Of a DNA stretch of 20,009 bases, positions 14,318-20,009 are shown in pieces (within the stretch, counting starts at the first letter, position 1; each line of letters begins with the position of its first letter). The position numbers were made by a program, and so were the translations under genes. The notes beneath the pieces were generated by a model. That model did not search any database. It was not told the DNA's origin and was given only the letters and a program-made list of their open reading frames with translations. This DNA comes from Euryarchaeota archaeon UBA169 (lineage in GTDB: Archaea; Thermoplasmatota; Poseidoniia; MGIII; CG-Epi1), in assembly GCA_002497685.1 (NCBI GenBank), contig DAEH01000061.1, positions 1 to 20,009 on the forward strand, written 5' to 3'.

Positions 14318-15093
14318 TACAATTCGATAACTTCGCCAGCATCAGGCATAATCCATCTTCTTTGCCTGTACTTCTTAAGAATATCTTTTTTCTCTTCTCT
14401 GAGTTTTCGATTTAAATGTATCAATGCCATTTTCTTTGGCCTTGCCATATCATCTAATCTTTCCAACTGTTGTAAAGAGCAGTGTGTCTTCGTACCGACA
14501 GTTATAGTTTCACCTCTAGGATTCTTCACAGTACCATCACTAGTGTATGCTTCATGCACCAATAAATCAGCATTAGTATATAGTTTTGAGGCCGTAGGTG
14601 TAAACATTCCATCTCCAGAATAGCAGAAAACTTTTGTTGGACTTCCAGCCTCTAGTCTTAGTCCTAAGTTCTGAACGGTATGTCTTGTATTTACAACTCT
14701 AAGATTCCAATCATCCCACCTGTGAGATCGTTGTAATTCTCTAAATCTTAGTGTAAATGGTAGATTTGCTACCATTCCGTGGTATGCTACTTCCATTAAT
14801 CTTTCAACATTTCTTTGAGTTCCAACAGGTCCGAATAGGTAGAAAGGTCTGGTTCGACCATCTTCCCACATTCTCATCATAAGAGCAGGTAATCCGAATA
14901 CGTGATCGGCATGAAAGTGTGAAATAAAGATTCCATCTAGATAATCGGGTCTCTTAGATTGATGCCATACAGCAGGAGGTGCTGTTGCACCACAATCTAC
15001 CAACATTCTTCTTCCAGCAGCTTCCACTAAGATACATGTATGGGTGTTATTTTCATCGAAAGCTTCTCCAACGCCTAGGAAAGTAACTTTCAT
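14317..15093 (-). CDS. RNase Z-like metallo-beta-lactamase-fold hydrolase
   Basis: A 258-residue zinc hydrolase of the RNase Z (ElaC)-like branch. Metal ligands are visible: H59-F-H61-A-D63-H64, H138 in NTRHTV, D161 in YSGDGMF and H226 in LIHLNRK. The segment after the HxHxDH motif (FGLPALMMRMWEDGRTRPFYLFGP) and HEAY at 180-183 match RNase Z. The probable role is tRNA 3' trailer removal. Related phosphodiesterases or arylsulfatase-like enzymes share this layout, and the final histidine motif is HLNRK rather than the common HIS-x-RY. The start MKVTFLG is preceded by GGAGTG at suitable spacing. A 26-codon frame ends across its start codon, and the queD-like gene follows with a one-base overlap. 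Confidence 0.8.
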   Translation of the reverse strand: MKVTFLGVGEAFDENNTHTCILVEAAGRRMLVDCGATAPPAVWHQSKRPDYLDGIFISHFHADHVFGLPALMMRMWEDGRTRPFYLFGPVGTQRNVERLMEVAYHGMVANLPFTLRFRELQRSHRWDDWNLRVVNTRHTVQNLGLRLEAGSPTKVFCYSGDGMFTPTASKLYTNADLLVHEAYTSDGTVKNPRGETITVGTKTHCSLQQLERLDDMARPKKMALIHLNRKLREEKKDILKKYRQRRWIMPDAGEVIEL

Positions 15094-15170
15094 TGTTTCA
15101 CTCCACTTAGGCTGTAGATATTGCTATAGCTTGCATATTGATTTTCTTTCATGTACATTTCGTTTTCCAT
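15090..15170 (-). CDS. possible 26-codon leader peptide upstream of the RNase Z-like gene
   Basis: The frame runs from ATG 15170 to a TGA whose bases overlap the hydrolase ATG as ATGA, the arrangement of translationally coupled archaeal genes. The peptide is polar with many Asn, Tyr and Ser residues and no hydrophobic core. GTGAT lies 8 bp before its ATG, and the strong TATA box upstream predicts transcription starting about 15 nt before it. It may be a true small protein, a regulatory leader or only the 5' UTR; no family is recognised. Confidence 0.33.
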   Translation of the reverse strand: MENEMYMKENQYASYSNIYSLSGVKQ

Positions 15171-15206
15171 TATTTCACATCACGTCATTATTACAGCAGT
15201 CTGCAA

Positions 15207-15220
15207 AAATTTATATTTCG
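15207..15220 (-). promoter_or_regulatory. strong BRE/TATA promoter of the RNase Z-like/queD operon
   Basis: On the minus strand this reads CGAAATATAAATTT, a textbook archaeal BRE (CGAAA) joined to TATA (TATAAATT). The expected transcription start is near 15185. That leaves about 90 nt before the hydrolase ATG, unusually long for this window, and that leader holds the 26-codon frame. Confidence 0.6.
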
Positions 15221-15278
15221 CGGACAAAGGGCAAATATATAAAATTAAGTAGTAACCTTTATCAAACACCTAAAAAAA

Positions 15279-15800
15279 TCAGTGCATTCTTCTTCGAAAA
15301 CCTTCTAAATATTTGTAGACTGACCCATGTTCAGAACCTGATAAAACCATAGATATTGCTACTTTAGCAGCTTCCAATCCATCTAAATCTGAAATTATGC
15401 TAACTGTGTGGCCTTGAATGGCAAGATTGCATCCAGTCATATCTTCTATGATGTGACGCGTCTTACCTCCTCTCCCAATCAATCTCCCCCTTATTGTACC
15501 TAATCTCTTCTTTGATCTTCCGACGTAGTCTCGAATATCAATGATTTCAAAATAATAATCCATTTCAATTAATTGATATGCAATTTCAGGACTAAATCCT
15601 CTTCCAATAGCTTTTGCAGTATTTATTATTTGCAAATTTTTCAAAGCATCTTTTTCATTTCCCTTAATGATTTCAACTAATCCTTCCTGAGAATCTATGG
15701 AAATTTCGCAACCACTCAGTTCTTCAAGTTTTCTCTTAGTCTTTCCTCCAGGTCCGATTACAGCTCCTACTCTCGAGGAGGGAATTCTGACATATTTCAT
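15279..15800 (-). CDS. KH-domain ribosome maturation protein (archaeal Dim2/Pno1)
   Basis: A 173-residue RNA-binding protein with two KH domains, homologous to eukaryotic Dim2/Pno1, which binds near the 3' end of small-subunit rRNA during maturation. The KH1 loop is IGPGGK (15-20) and the KH2 loop is IGRGGK (108-113). The family stretch AKAIGRGFSPEIAYQLIEMDYYFEIIDI (63-90) lies between them, and HGSVYKYLE closes the chain. I chose ATG 15800 because it overlaps the RIO1 stop as ATGA and begins MKYVRIPSSRVG, the natural family start. The frame is also open to ATG 15845, which would add 15 residues lying inside rio1. The neighbouring RIO1 and aIF1A genes form a cluster conserved across many euryarchaea. 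Confidence 0.92.
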   Translation of the reverse strand: MKYVRIPSSRVGAVIGPGGKTKRKLEELSGCEISIDSQEGLVEIIKGNEKDALKNLQIINTAKAIGRGFSPEIAYQLIEMDYYFEIIDIRDYVGRSKKRLGTIRGRLIGRGGKTRHIIEDMTGCNLAIQGHTVSIISDLDGLEAAKVAISMVLSGSEHGSVYKYLEGFRRRMH

Positions 15801-16537
15801 ATTTGGAATTCCTCTTTTTTTATATTTGGGATATATTTTTTCCAAAATCGGTGTAAATTTTTCATGTCTCTTTCATGTAATTGTGAATAAAGCGGATGAC
15901 TATCAGGTACTGCCTGTCCTACATCTATTATGAAAGGTTCTTCTCTTCGATTTATGATATTATATTCACTTAGATCTCCATGCGAAAGTTTTTGATTACG
16001 GTAAGATTTGATTGATTCTTTCAACATTAATAAAAATTTTTCAGGTTCTTTAGGAGGCAATTCTCTAATTGTAGGATATGGTCTAAATCTCCATCCAAGA
16101 TATTGCATTACTACTATATTTTTATGAACGTGGTAAGGTTTAGGAACGTTTGCCCCTGCAGCCCTCATGGAGTGTAAATTTTTGTATTCTTTTTGAGCCC
16201 AAGTGAATATTCTTTCCCGAGGGCTATTTCCGCTATTTTTAAATCTAGTATCTCCCTCAATATATTTTTCTAATTTTCTGAAAGTTGCAGTATTTATCCG
16301 ATATATTTTTACAGCTCTATTTTCTCCACGAATAGTTCTAGCTCTGAATACATTACCTTCTTTGCCTGTAGCAATCACATTTTCAATAGTACTTATAATT
16401 CCTTGACTAATCAATTGCTGTAAATTTTTTAATGTAACTTCATCAAATACATCATCGATAGTTTTTTTCCAGTCTTGGCCATAAGTTGCATTTATTCTCC
16501 CTATTTTTCTATCTAGTACTTCGGTTCTGCCTTGCAT
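15797..16537 (-). CDS. rio1: RIO1-type serine/threonine protein kinase/ATPase
   Basis: Atypical protein kinase of the RIO1 family, involved in late small-ribosomal-subunit maturation. The 246-residue chain has the nucleotide loop STGKEGNVF-like segment (IATGKEGNVF, 55-64), the ATP-binding lysine K77 in RAVKIYR, the family stretch KYIEGDTRF (91-99), the catalytic loop SHGDLSEYN (185-193, with D188 and N193), and the metal-binding D205 in FIIDVGQAV. The start MQGRTEVLDRKIGR lies 3 bp after the aIF1A stop, and its stop overlaps the Dim2 start by 4 bp. The three genes should be one operon coupling ribosome maturation with initiation. Confidence 0.95.
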   Translation of the reverse strand: MQGRTEVLDRKIGRINATYGQDWKKTIDDVFDEVTLKNLQQLISQGIISTIENVIATGKEGNVFRARTIRGENRAVKIYRINTATFRKLEKYIEGDTRFKNSGNSPRERIFTWAQKEYKNLHSMRAAGANVPKPYHVHKNIVVMQYLGWRFRPYPTIRELPPKEPEKFLLMLKESIKSYRNQKLSHGDLSEYNIINRREEPFIIDVGQAVPDSHPLYSQLHERDMKNLHRFWKKYIPNIKKEEFQI

Positions 16538-16540
16538 TTA

Positions 16541-17053
16541 TTAGTAGATATCTAAAATTTCAGGTATTTTGCCTTTTCTTTTTAGATTTGATGTTTGGGT
16601 AGGTGTATATCTGAATTTTACATCAGCTTTAGTATCTTGAAATGACCATGGGACGACTATTAACAAGTCATTTTCACGAACCCACATTCTTCTTCTTAAT
16701 TTACCAGGTATTCTTCCCATTCTCCTTTTACCATCCTCACAAATTAACTGAAGCCTTGAACCTCCTTGAAAAGTTTCTGCAACGGCAAACATTTCCCCTT
16801 TTGGTTTATAGGGTAGTGTAACTCTTATATTTTCAGTTGGTTCAGGTGTATGGCCCTTACCTTTTTTCTTTTTAGTTCCGCCTTTTTTTTTTGTTACAGG
16901 TTTCTTTTTAGTTTCAGGTTCCTTTTCTGTTTCAGTTTTCTTTTCTTCCTTTAAAGTAGATTCATCAACAGATTTAGCATCTTCATTATCATTGACCACA
17001 GTTCTCTCGACAAGAGTTCCTATAATAAGATTGCCGCCCCAGTCCTTATTCAT
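16541..17053 (-). CDS. eif1A: translation initiation factor aIF1A with long charged N-terminal extension
   Basis: Archaeal homologue of eIF1A, which binds the ribosomal A site during initiation. The OB-fold core is at about residues 74-166: VAETFQGGSRLQLICEDGKRRMGRIPGKLRRRMWVRENDLLIVVPW, ending in ADVKFRYTPTQ. It is preceded by about 70 residues not usual for aIF1A: a short nonpolar start, an acidic patch (25-47) and a Lys-rich tract (KKKPVTKKKGGTKKKKGKG). The start is uncertain. ATG 17053 is the first codon, but GTG 16999 (V19) has a TATA-like element 26 bp upstream and would free space for the divergent gcvT promoter. A run of ten A residues on the coding strand in the Lys tract is a slippage or sequencing-error risk. 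Confidence 0.93.
   Translation of the reverse strand: MNKDWGGNLIIGTLVERTVVNDNEDAKSVDESTLKEEKKTETEKEPETKKKPVTKKKGGTKKKKGKGHTPEPTENIRVTLPYKPKGEMFAVAETFQGGSRLQLICEDGKRRMGRIPGKLRRRMWVRENDLLIVVPWSFQDTKADVKFRYTPTQTSNLKRKGKIPEILDIY
17019..17030 (-). promoter_or_regulatory. putative internal TATA box for aIF1A
   Basis: TCTTATTATAGG on the minus strand, centred about 26 bp before GTG 16999. If used, the aIF1A protein would start at V19 as a leaderless message rather than at ATG 17053. Confidence 0.35.
17044..17051 (+). promoter_or_regulatory. putative TATA box of gcvT
   Basis: CCTTATTC is centred about 26 bp before ATG 17073. It overlaps the first codons of the longest aIF1A frame on the other strand. 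Confidence 0.35.
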
Positions 17054-17072
17054 CCTATTCTATTGAAACCTA

Positions 17073-18107
17073 ATGTCTTTATCTAAAACATGTGTGCATG
17101 ATGAGCACGAAAAGTTGGGTGCAAAGATGGTTGATTTTGCAGGTTGGCATATGCCCATTCAGTATACAAGTATTGTATCTGAGCATAATACCGTCCGAGA
17201 GAGAGTTGGAATATTTGATGTTTCACATATGGGTCAGGTCTTTGTTTCCGGCCGTGATGCTTCATCATTCTTATCTTACATAACGACATGGGATGTAAGT
17301 AAACTATCTAATGGAGATTGTCGTTATTGCCATATTCTTAATGATAATGGTCAAATAATAGACGATACTATAGTTTACACATTTACAAATGATAGTTATA
17401 TGCTAGTTCCTAATGCGTCTATGGTTACAAAAATTTATGATTGGTTAAATTTGAAATCCGCAGATTTTGAGGTATCTATTGATAATAAATCAGATGAATT
17501 TTTTTGTTTTGCAGTACAAGGTCCAGAAGCTCCTAGGCTTTTACGTCAACAATTCAACTTATCAATTACTCCATTTAAACTACTGGAGATTGGAAATCTT
17601 ATAATAAGTGGAACTGGATATACTGGAGAAAAAGGATATGAGATCATGGGTCCAATTTCAGAGAGCTTAGACGTCTGGAAGTCATTTTTAGACATGGGAG
17701 CTATACCTATAGGGCTTGGTGCAAGAGATACTTTGAGGCTTGAAAAAGGTTATTTATTATCGGGAACTGATTTTAACGGAAAACAAACTACGCTTGAATC
17801 AGGTTATTCTTGGGTTATTGATTGGAATCATGATTTCATTGGCAAAGATAAGCTTCTTTTGCAAAAAGAAGAAGGACATAAATTGTTGAAAGGCATTTTA
17901 CTTGAGGAGAGAGGAGTTCTTAGGCCAGGCTTGCCAGTATATTTTGAGGGTACGCAGATATCTGAACTAACTAGCGGTTCTTTATCTCCATTATTGAAAA
18001 GAGGTATAGGTCTTTCATATTTGGATTTACCAATTGGGACTACTGTTAACATCTCAATACGTAATAAACAATTAAAAGGGCGCGTCATTCAGACTCCATT
18101 CTTATGA
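17073..18107 (+). CDS. gcvT: glycine cleavage system aminomethyltransferase (T protein)
   Basis: T protein of the glycine cleavage system. It releases ammonia from the aminomethyl group on lipoyl-H protein and passes the one-carbon unit to a tetrahydrofolate-type carrier. The 344-residue chain has family landmarks MVDFAGWHMPIQY (19-31), VGIFDVSHMGQ (45-55), ILNDNGQIIDDTIVY, GTGYTGEKGYEI and GLGARDTLRLEKGY. A C-terminal barrel follows (GKDKLLLQKEEG onward). The start is ATG 17073, 19 bp from the divergent aIF1A frame. Its stop overlaps gcvH by 4 bp (ATGA). GcvP and the lipoamide dehydrogenase are not in this window and must be encoded elsewhere for the pathway to work. Confidence 0.96.
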   Translation: MSLSKTCVHDEHEKLGAKMVDFAGWHMPIQYTSIVSEHNTVRERVGIFDVSHMGQVFVSGRDASSFLSYITTWDVSKLSNGDCRYCHILNDNGQIIDDTIVYTFTNDSYMLVPNASMVTKIYDWLNLKSADFEVSIDNKSDEFFCFAVQGPEAPRLLRQQFNLSITPFKLLEIGNLIISGTGYTGEKGYEIMGPISESLDVWKSFLDMGAIPIGLGARDTLRLEKGYLLSGTDFNGKQTTLESGYSWVIDWNHDFIGKDKLLLQKEEGHKLLKGILLEERGVLRPGLPVYFEGTQISELTSGSLSPLLKRGIGLSYLDLPIGTTVNISIRNKQLKGRVIQTPFL

Positions 18108-18481
18108 GCGAAATACCTGAGAATTTAAGTTACACTGCAGATCATGAATGGGTTGGCCCTAACGAGGGAGATGGAGTTAAAGTAGGCATAACCGACTATG
18201 CCCAGGATTCACTTTCTGACGTTGTTTTTGTAGAGTTACCTAATGTTGGTGATGAATATGAGCAAGGTGAAGTCATGGCAGTAGCAGAATCAGTCAAAGC
18301 GGCAAGTGATATTTATGCTCCAATTAAAGGTAAGATTACGGCAGTTAACGAAAAGTTAGAGGAATCTCCTGAATTAGTTAACGAATCTCCCTACGGCTCT
18401 GGTTGGATGGTTCAGATGGAACCTTCTGGAGAGATGTCAGCATTAATTGACGCTGAATCTTATAAGAATTCACTTGATTAG
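18104..18481 (+). CDS. gcvH: glycine cleavage system H protein (lipoyl carrier)
   Basis: Lipoylated carrier that shuttles the aminomethyl intermediate between P, T and L proteins. The 125-residue chain has the usual order: YTADHEWV near the N-terminus, VGITDYAQDSLSDVVFVELP, and the lipoylation site AESVKAASD with K65 as the modified lysine. It ends with PELVNESPYGSGWMVQM. Length matches the family. It begins inside the gcvT stop (ATGA) and its own 3' end is overlapped by the trm5 start. Lipoylation needs a lipoate ligase or synthase encoded elsewhere. Confidence 0.97.
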   Translation: MSEIPENLSYTADHEWVGPNEGDGVKVGITDYAQDSLSDVVFVELPNVGDEYEQGEVMAVAESVKAASDIYAPIKGKITAVNEKLEESPELVNESPYGSGWMVQMEPSGEMSALIDAESYKNSLD

Positions 18482-19457
18482 TCACCTTAGAGTTAAGAGA
18501 GATAAGGCAGAGGAAGCTAAAGATTTTTTAAAGATTAATGGTTATTTGAATGGAGATTATTTGCCTATCAAAGAAGATGGCTTTGTGCTCTGGCCTTTAA
18601 ATCTAGATTCAGTTCCATTTGAAGGCACAATAGTTAGATGTGATGGTGTGAGTTATACTAAACATTCAAGAGATTATCGTTCGAATTTGAGTAATGAAGT
18701 AAGAATTATGGCACCACGCTCTTTTGATATATTTGGTGATATTGCAATTTTAAGGCTAGTAGATGATTTAGATAAGCACAAAGTGGAAATTGCTGATGCT
18801 TTACTATTGTCTCACAAGAATATTAGGACAGTGTGCGTAGATTTGGGAGTTAAAGGTGATTTTCGAATAAGGGAGTTGGAGATTATCTCAGGAGTTCCTA
18901 ATTTTATTTCGATTCATAAAGAGAATGGGGTGAAATTTAGTGCAGATATATCTAAAGTATATTTTTCTCCTAGATTAGCCACAGAAAGAGAAAGATTATA
19001 TTCGCTTGCAGAAAAAGGAGAAGTTATACTTGATGCTTTTGCAGGTGTAGCTCCTTTTTCGATTTTACTAGCAAAGAAAGGGTGTAATGTATTGAGTTTA
19101 GATTCAAACCCTGATGCCAAAAAGTGGGCTTTGAAAAATTTTAAGCTTAATGATATATCTTCCAAACAGTATAGTTATTATAATTCAAAGTTTGAAGAGT
19201 ATGTATTTGGGAACGAAAAATTTGATAGGATAATTATGAATAATCCTACCAACAGTTTAATTTACTTAGATAAGGCTATGAATCTAGTCGCTGAAGAAGG
19301 CGTTATACATCTTTATCTAATTGCGCCCAAAGAGGATTCATTTGCTATATCAGATCATCTTAGATTTGGTTACGAGTGTACAGGCAAAAAAGAAGTTCAT
19401 GCATACTCGCCATCTTCTTCATTATTTGTGTTTGACATTAAGAGAAATCCGAATTAA
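18474..19457 (+). CDS. trm5: tRNA (guanine37-N1)-methyltransferase, Trm5 type
   Basis: SAM-dependent class I methyltransferase making m1G37, which prevents +1 frameshifting by tRNAs reading CNN codons, including the tRNA-Arg(GCG) in this window. Landmarks in the 327-residue chain are FDIFGDIAILRL (84-95), GDFRIRELE (128-136), IHKENGVKF (147-155), KVYFSPRLATERER (161-174), motif I DAFAGVAPFS (187-196) and the NxP motif MNNP (255-258). Two deviations from the common form are GVA for GVG in motif I and NNP for NLP. The start is TTG 18474 because MISHLRVKRDKAEEAKDFL aligns without overhang to the Methanocaldococcus N-terminus; the frame is also open to TTG 18447. It overlaps gcvH by 8 bp, so coupling is likely. 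Confidence 0.9.
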   Translation: MISHLRVKRDKAEEAKDFLKINGYLNGDYLPIKEDGFVLWPLNLDSVPFEGTIVRCDGVSYTKHSRDYRSNLSNEVRIMAPRSFDIFGDIAILRLVDDLDKHKVEIADALLLSHKNIRTVCVDLGVKGDFRIRELEIISGVPNFISIHKENGVKFSADISKVYFSPRLATERERLYSLAEKGEVILDAFAGVAPFSILLAKKGCNVLSLDSNPDAKKWALKNFKLNDISSKQYSYYNSKFEEYVFGNEKFDRIIMNNPTNSLIYLDKAMNLVAEEGVIHLYLIAPKEDSFAISDHLRFGYECTGKKEVHAYSPSSSLFVFDIKRNPN

Positions 19458-19510
19458 TGTCCAAAATACAAACCAGTAAGTTTTTATACTAGTTACTGAA
19501 AAACTGGGTA

Positions 19511-19522
19511 TTCTTTTATTAA
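19511..19522 (+). promoter_or_regulatory. putative TATA box of the secreted protein gene
   Basis: TTCTTTTATTAA would place transcription start near 19543 and give a 5' UTR of about 55 nt. A second AT-rich candidate (TTTTTATACT) lies at about 19480-19490. Confidence 0.3.
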
Positions 19523-19546
19523 GACCTTGTCAATGGTATGTAACCG

Positions 19547-19563
19547 TTTACCGATAAGGTAAA
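19547..19563 (+). repeat. 6-bp hairpin in the predicted 5' UTR of the secreted protein gene
   Basis: TTTACC, loop GATAA, GGTAAA form a perfect short stem-loop between the predicted promoter and the AAGGTG ribosome binding site at 19585-19590. It might affect message stability or translation, though such a short stem can arise by chance. Confidence 0.3.
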
Positions 19564-19598
19564 GAGGTAATAGGACAAAACGCGAAGGTGTGCAAAAA

Positions 19599-20009
19599 AT
19601 GAATACAAACGTATCAGAATCAGGGTCCCTTTATGGGAAAATGATGGCAATTCTCGTCGTTGCTCTGTTTGCTCTTAGCAGCTTTACTGCTATGGCATCT
19701 GCAGGTGATGATGAAGAACAAGAAAGTGAAATAACCATGGGAATTACCATTGGTGAAGCAATAGTTTCCGAGTCAGAAGGAGAAGTAAGTATTGTAAGTG
19801 AATTCAATCCAGCTCCTCTTGATGAACAAGAAATACCTATTGCAGTAACTATGGCTGAAGGAAAATTTTCACCAGCCCGACAAGATCAAGGTGCAGCTAA
19901 AGTTCTCTTAATGGATGACGATGCTGAAAACTGGATGTCAGGGCCATGGATTGAAGCTTCCCGTGTAGAAACTGCTTTGAATGATGGGGGTTACTCTTTC
20001 GATGTTTAC
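19599..20009 (+). CDS. secreted surface protein, N-terminal 137 residues, cut by window end
   Basis: The gene starts at ATG 19599 with AAGGTG 8 bp upstream, one of the few clear Shine-Dalgarno sites in the window, and runs off the end. The N-terminus is a classical signal peptide: a basic residue (K14), a hydrophobic core MMAILVVALFALSSFTAMA and a probable cleavage after ASA near residue 35. A very acidic, Ser/Glu-rich linker follows (DDEEQESE, SESEGE). From about residue 101, KVLLMDDDAENW ... ALNDGGYSFDVY resembles the beta-strand and DDD motif at the start of flavodoxin-like or gingipain-like domains found in large archaeal and bacterial secreted proteins. The complete product and function cannot be judged here. 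A large peptidase or surface adhesin is plausible. Confidence 0.75.
   Translation, partial: MNTNVSESGSLYGKMMAILVVALFALSSFTAMASAGDDEEQESEITMGITIGEAIVSESEGEVSIVSEFNPAPLDEQEIPIAVTMAEGKFSPARQDQGAAKVLLMDDDAENWMSGPWIEASRVETALNDGGYSFDVY

Noticed and set aside
14312..15352. Plus-strand frames opposite the RNase Z-like gene and its promoter region
   Set aside because: The minus strand has the full metal-ligand set; the plus-strand translations are low-complexity Ser/Phe/Leu-rich shadows.
1..20009. CRISPR arrays, insertion sequences, rRNA genes, attachment sites
   Set aside because: I found no regularly spaced direct repeats, no transposase or integrase motifs, and no rRNA-like stretch; the tRNA has no duplicated 3' end nearby.

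Overview
The window is AT-rich archaeal chromosome. Archaeal markers are the PolD large subunit DP2, aIF1A-RIO1-Dim2, an archaeal-type RNase P RNA with its Rpp21/Rnp4 subunit, and a Trm5-type tRNA methyltransferase. TATA boxes recur about 25 bp before start codons, as in leaderless archaeal transcription. Gene content and very tight packing suggest an uncultivated planktonic euryarchaeon, such as Marine Group II or III (Candidatus Poseidoniia, Thermoplasmatota). That placement is inference; no 16S rRNA gene is present.

Layout. 1-516: C-terminal part of a membrane transporter subunit, cut by the window edge. 561-5082: polC, birA and a cytosolic M23-type protein, overlapping by 4 bp at each junction. 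5122-6215: a lipoprotein metallopeptidase and a VanZ-like membrane protein. 6199-6680 (minus): RNase P RNA followed by an unlisted 44-codon gene with its own promoter. 6754-9024: the catalytic chain of a methylmalonyl-CoA mutase and a P-loop nucleotide kinase. 9019-9741 (minus): an unrecognised four-helix membrane protein. 9794-10560: rnp4 and convergent purE. 10639-10714: tRNA-Arg(GCG). 10747-13890: a large secreted, C-terminally anchored subtilisin. 13892-15170 (minus): a QueD homologue, an RNase Z-like hydrolase and a 26-codon leader ORF behind a strong BRE/TATA. 15279-17053 (minus): the Dim2-RIO1-aIF1A cluster. 17073-19457: gcvT-gcvH-trm5, chained by overlaps. 19599-end: start of a secreted protein, cut by the window edge.

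Functionally, much of the window is RNA maturation. RNase P RNA and one protein subunit (tRNA 5' end), an RNase Z-like enzyme (tRNA 3' end), Trm5 (G37 methylation) and a G37-bearing tRNA-Arg lie within about 13 kb. The 40S-type maturation factors Dim2 and RIO1 and the initiation factor aIF1A are also here. The most notable oddity is the QueD homologue: it keeps the catalytic Cys, His and Glu but has lost all three zinc-binding histidines. I see no mobile element, CRISPR array, intein or rRNA. Apart from the RNase P RNA region, no stretch over 300 bases lacks a protein gene.
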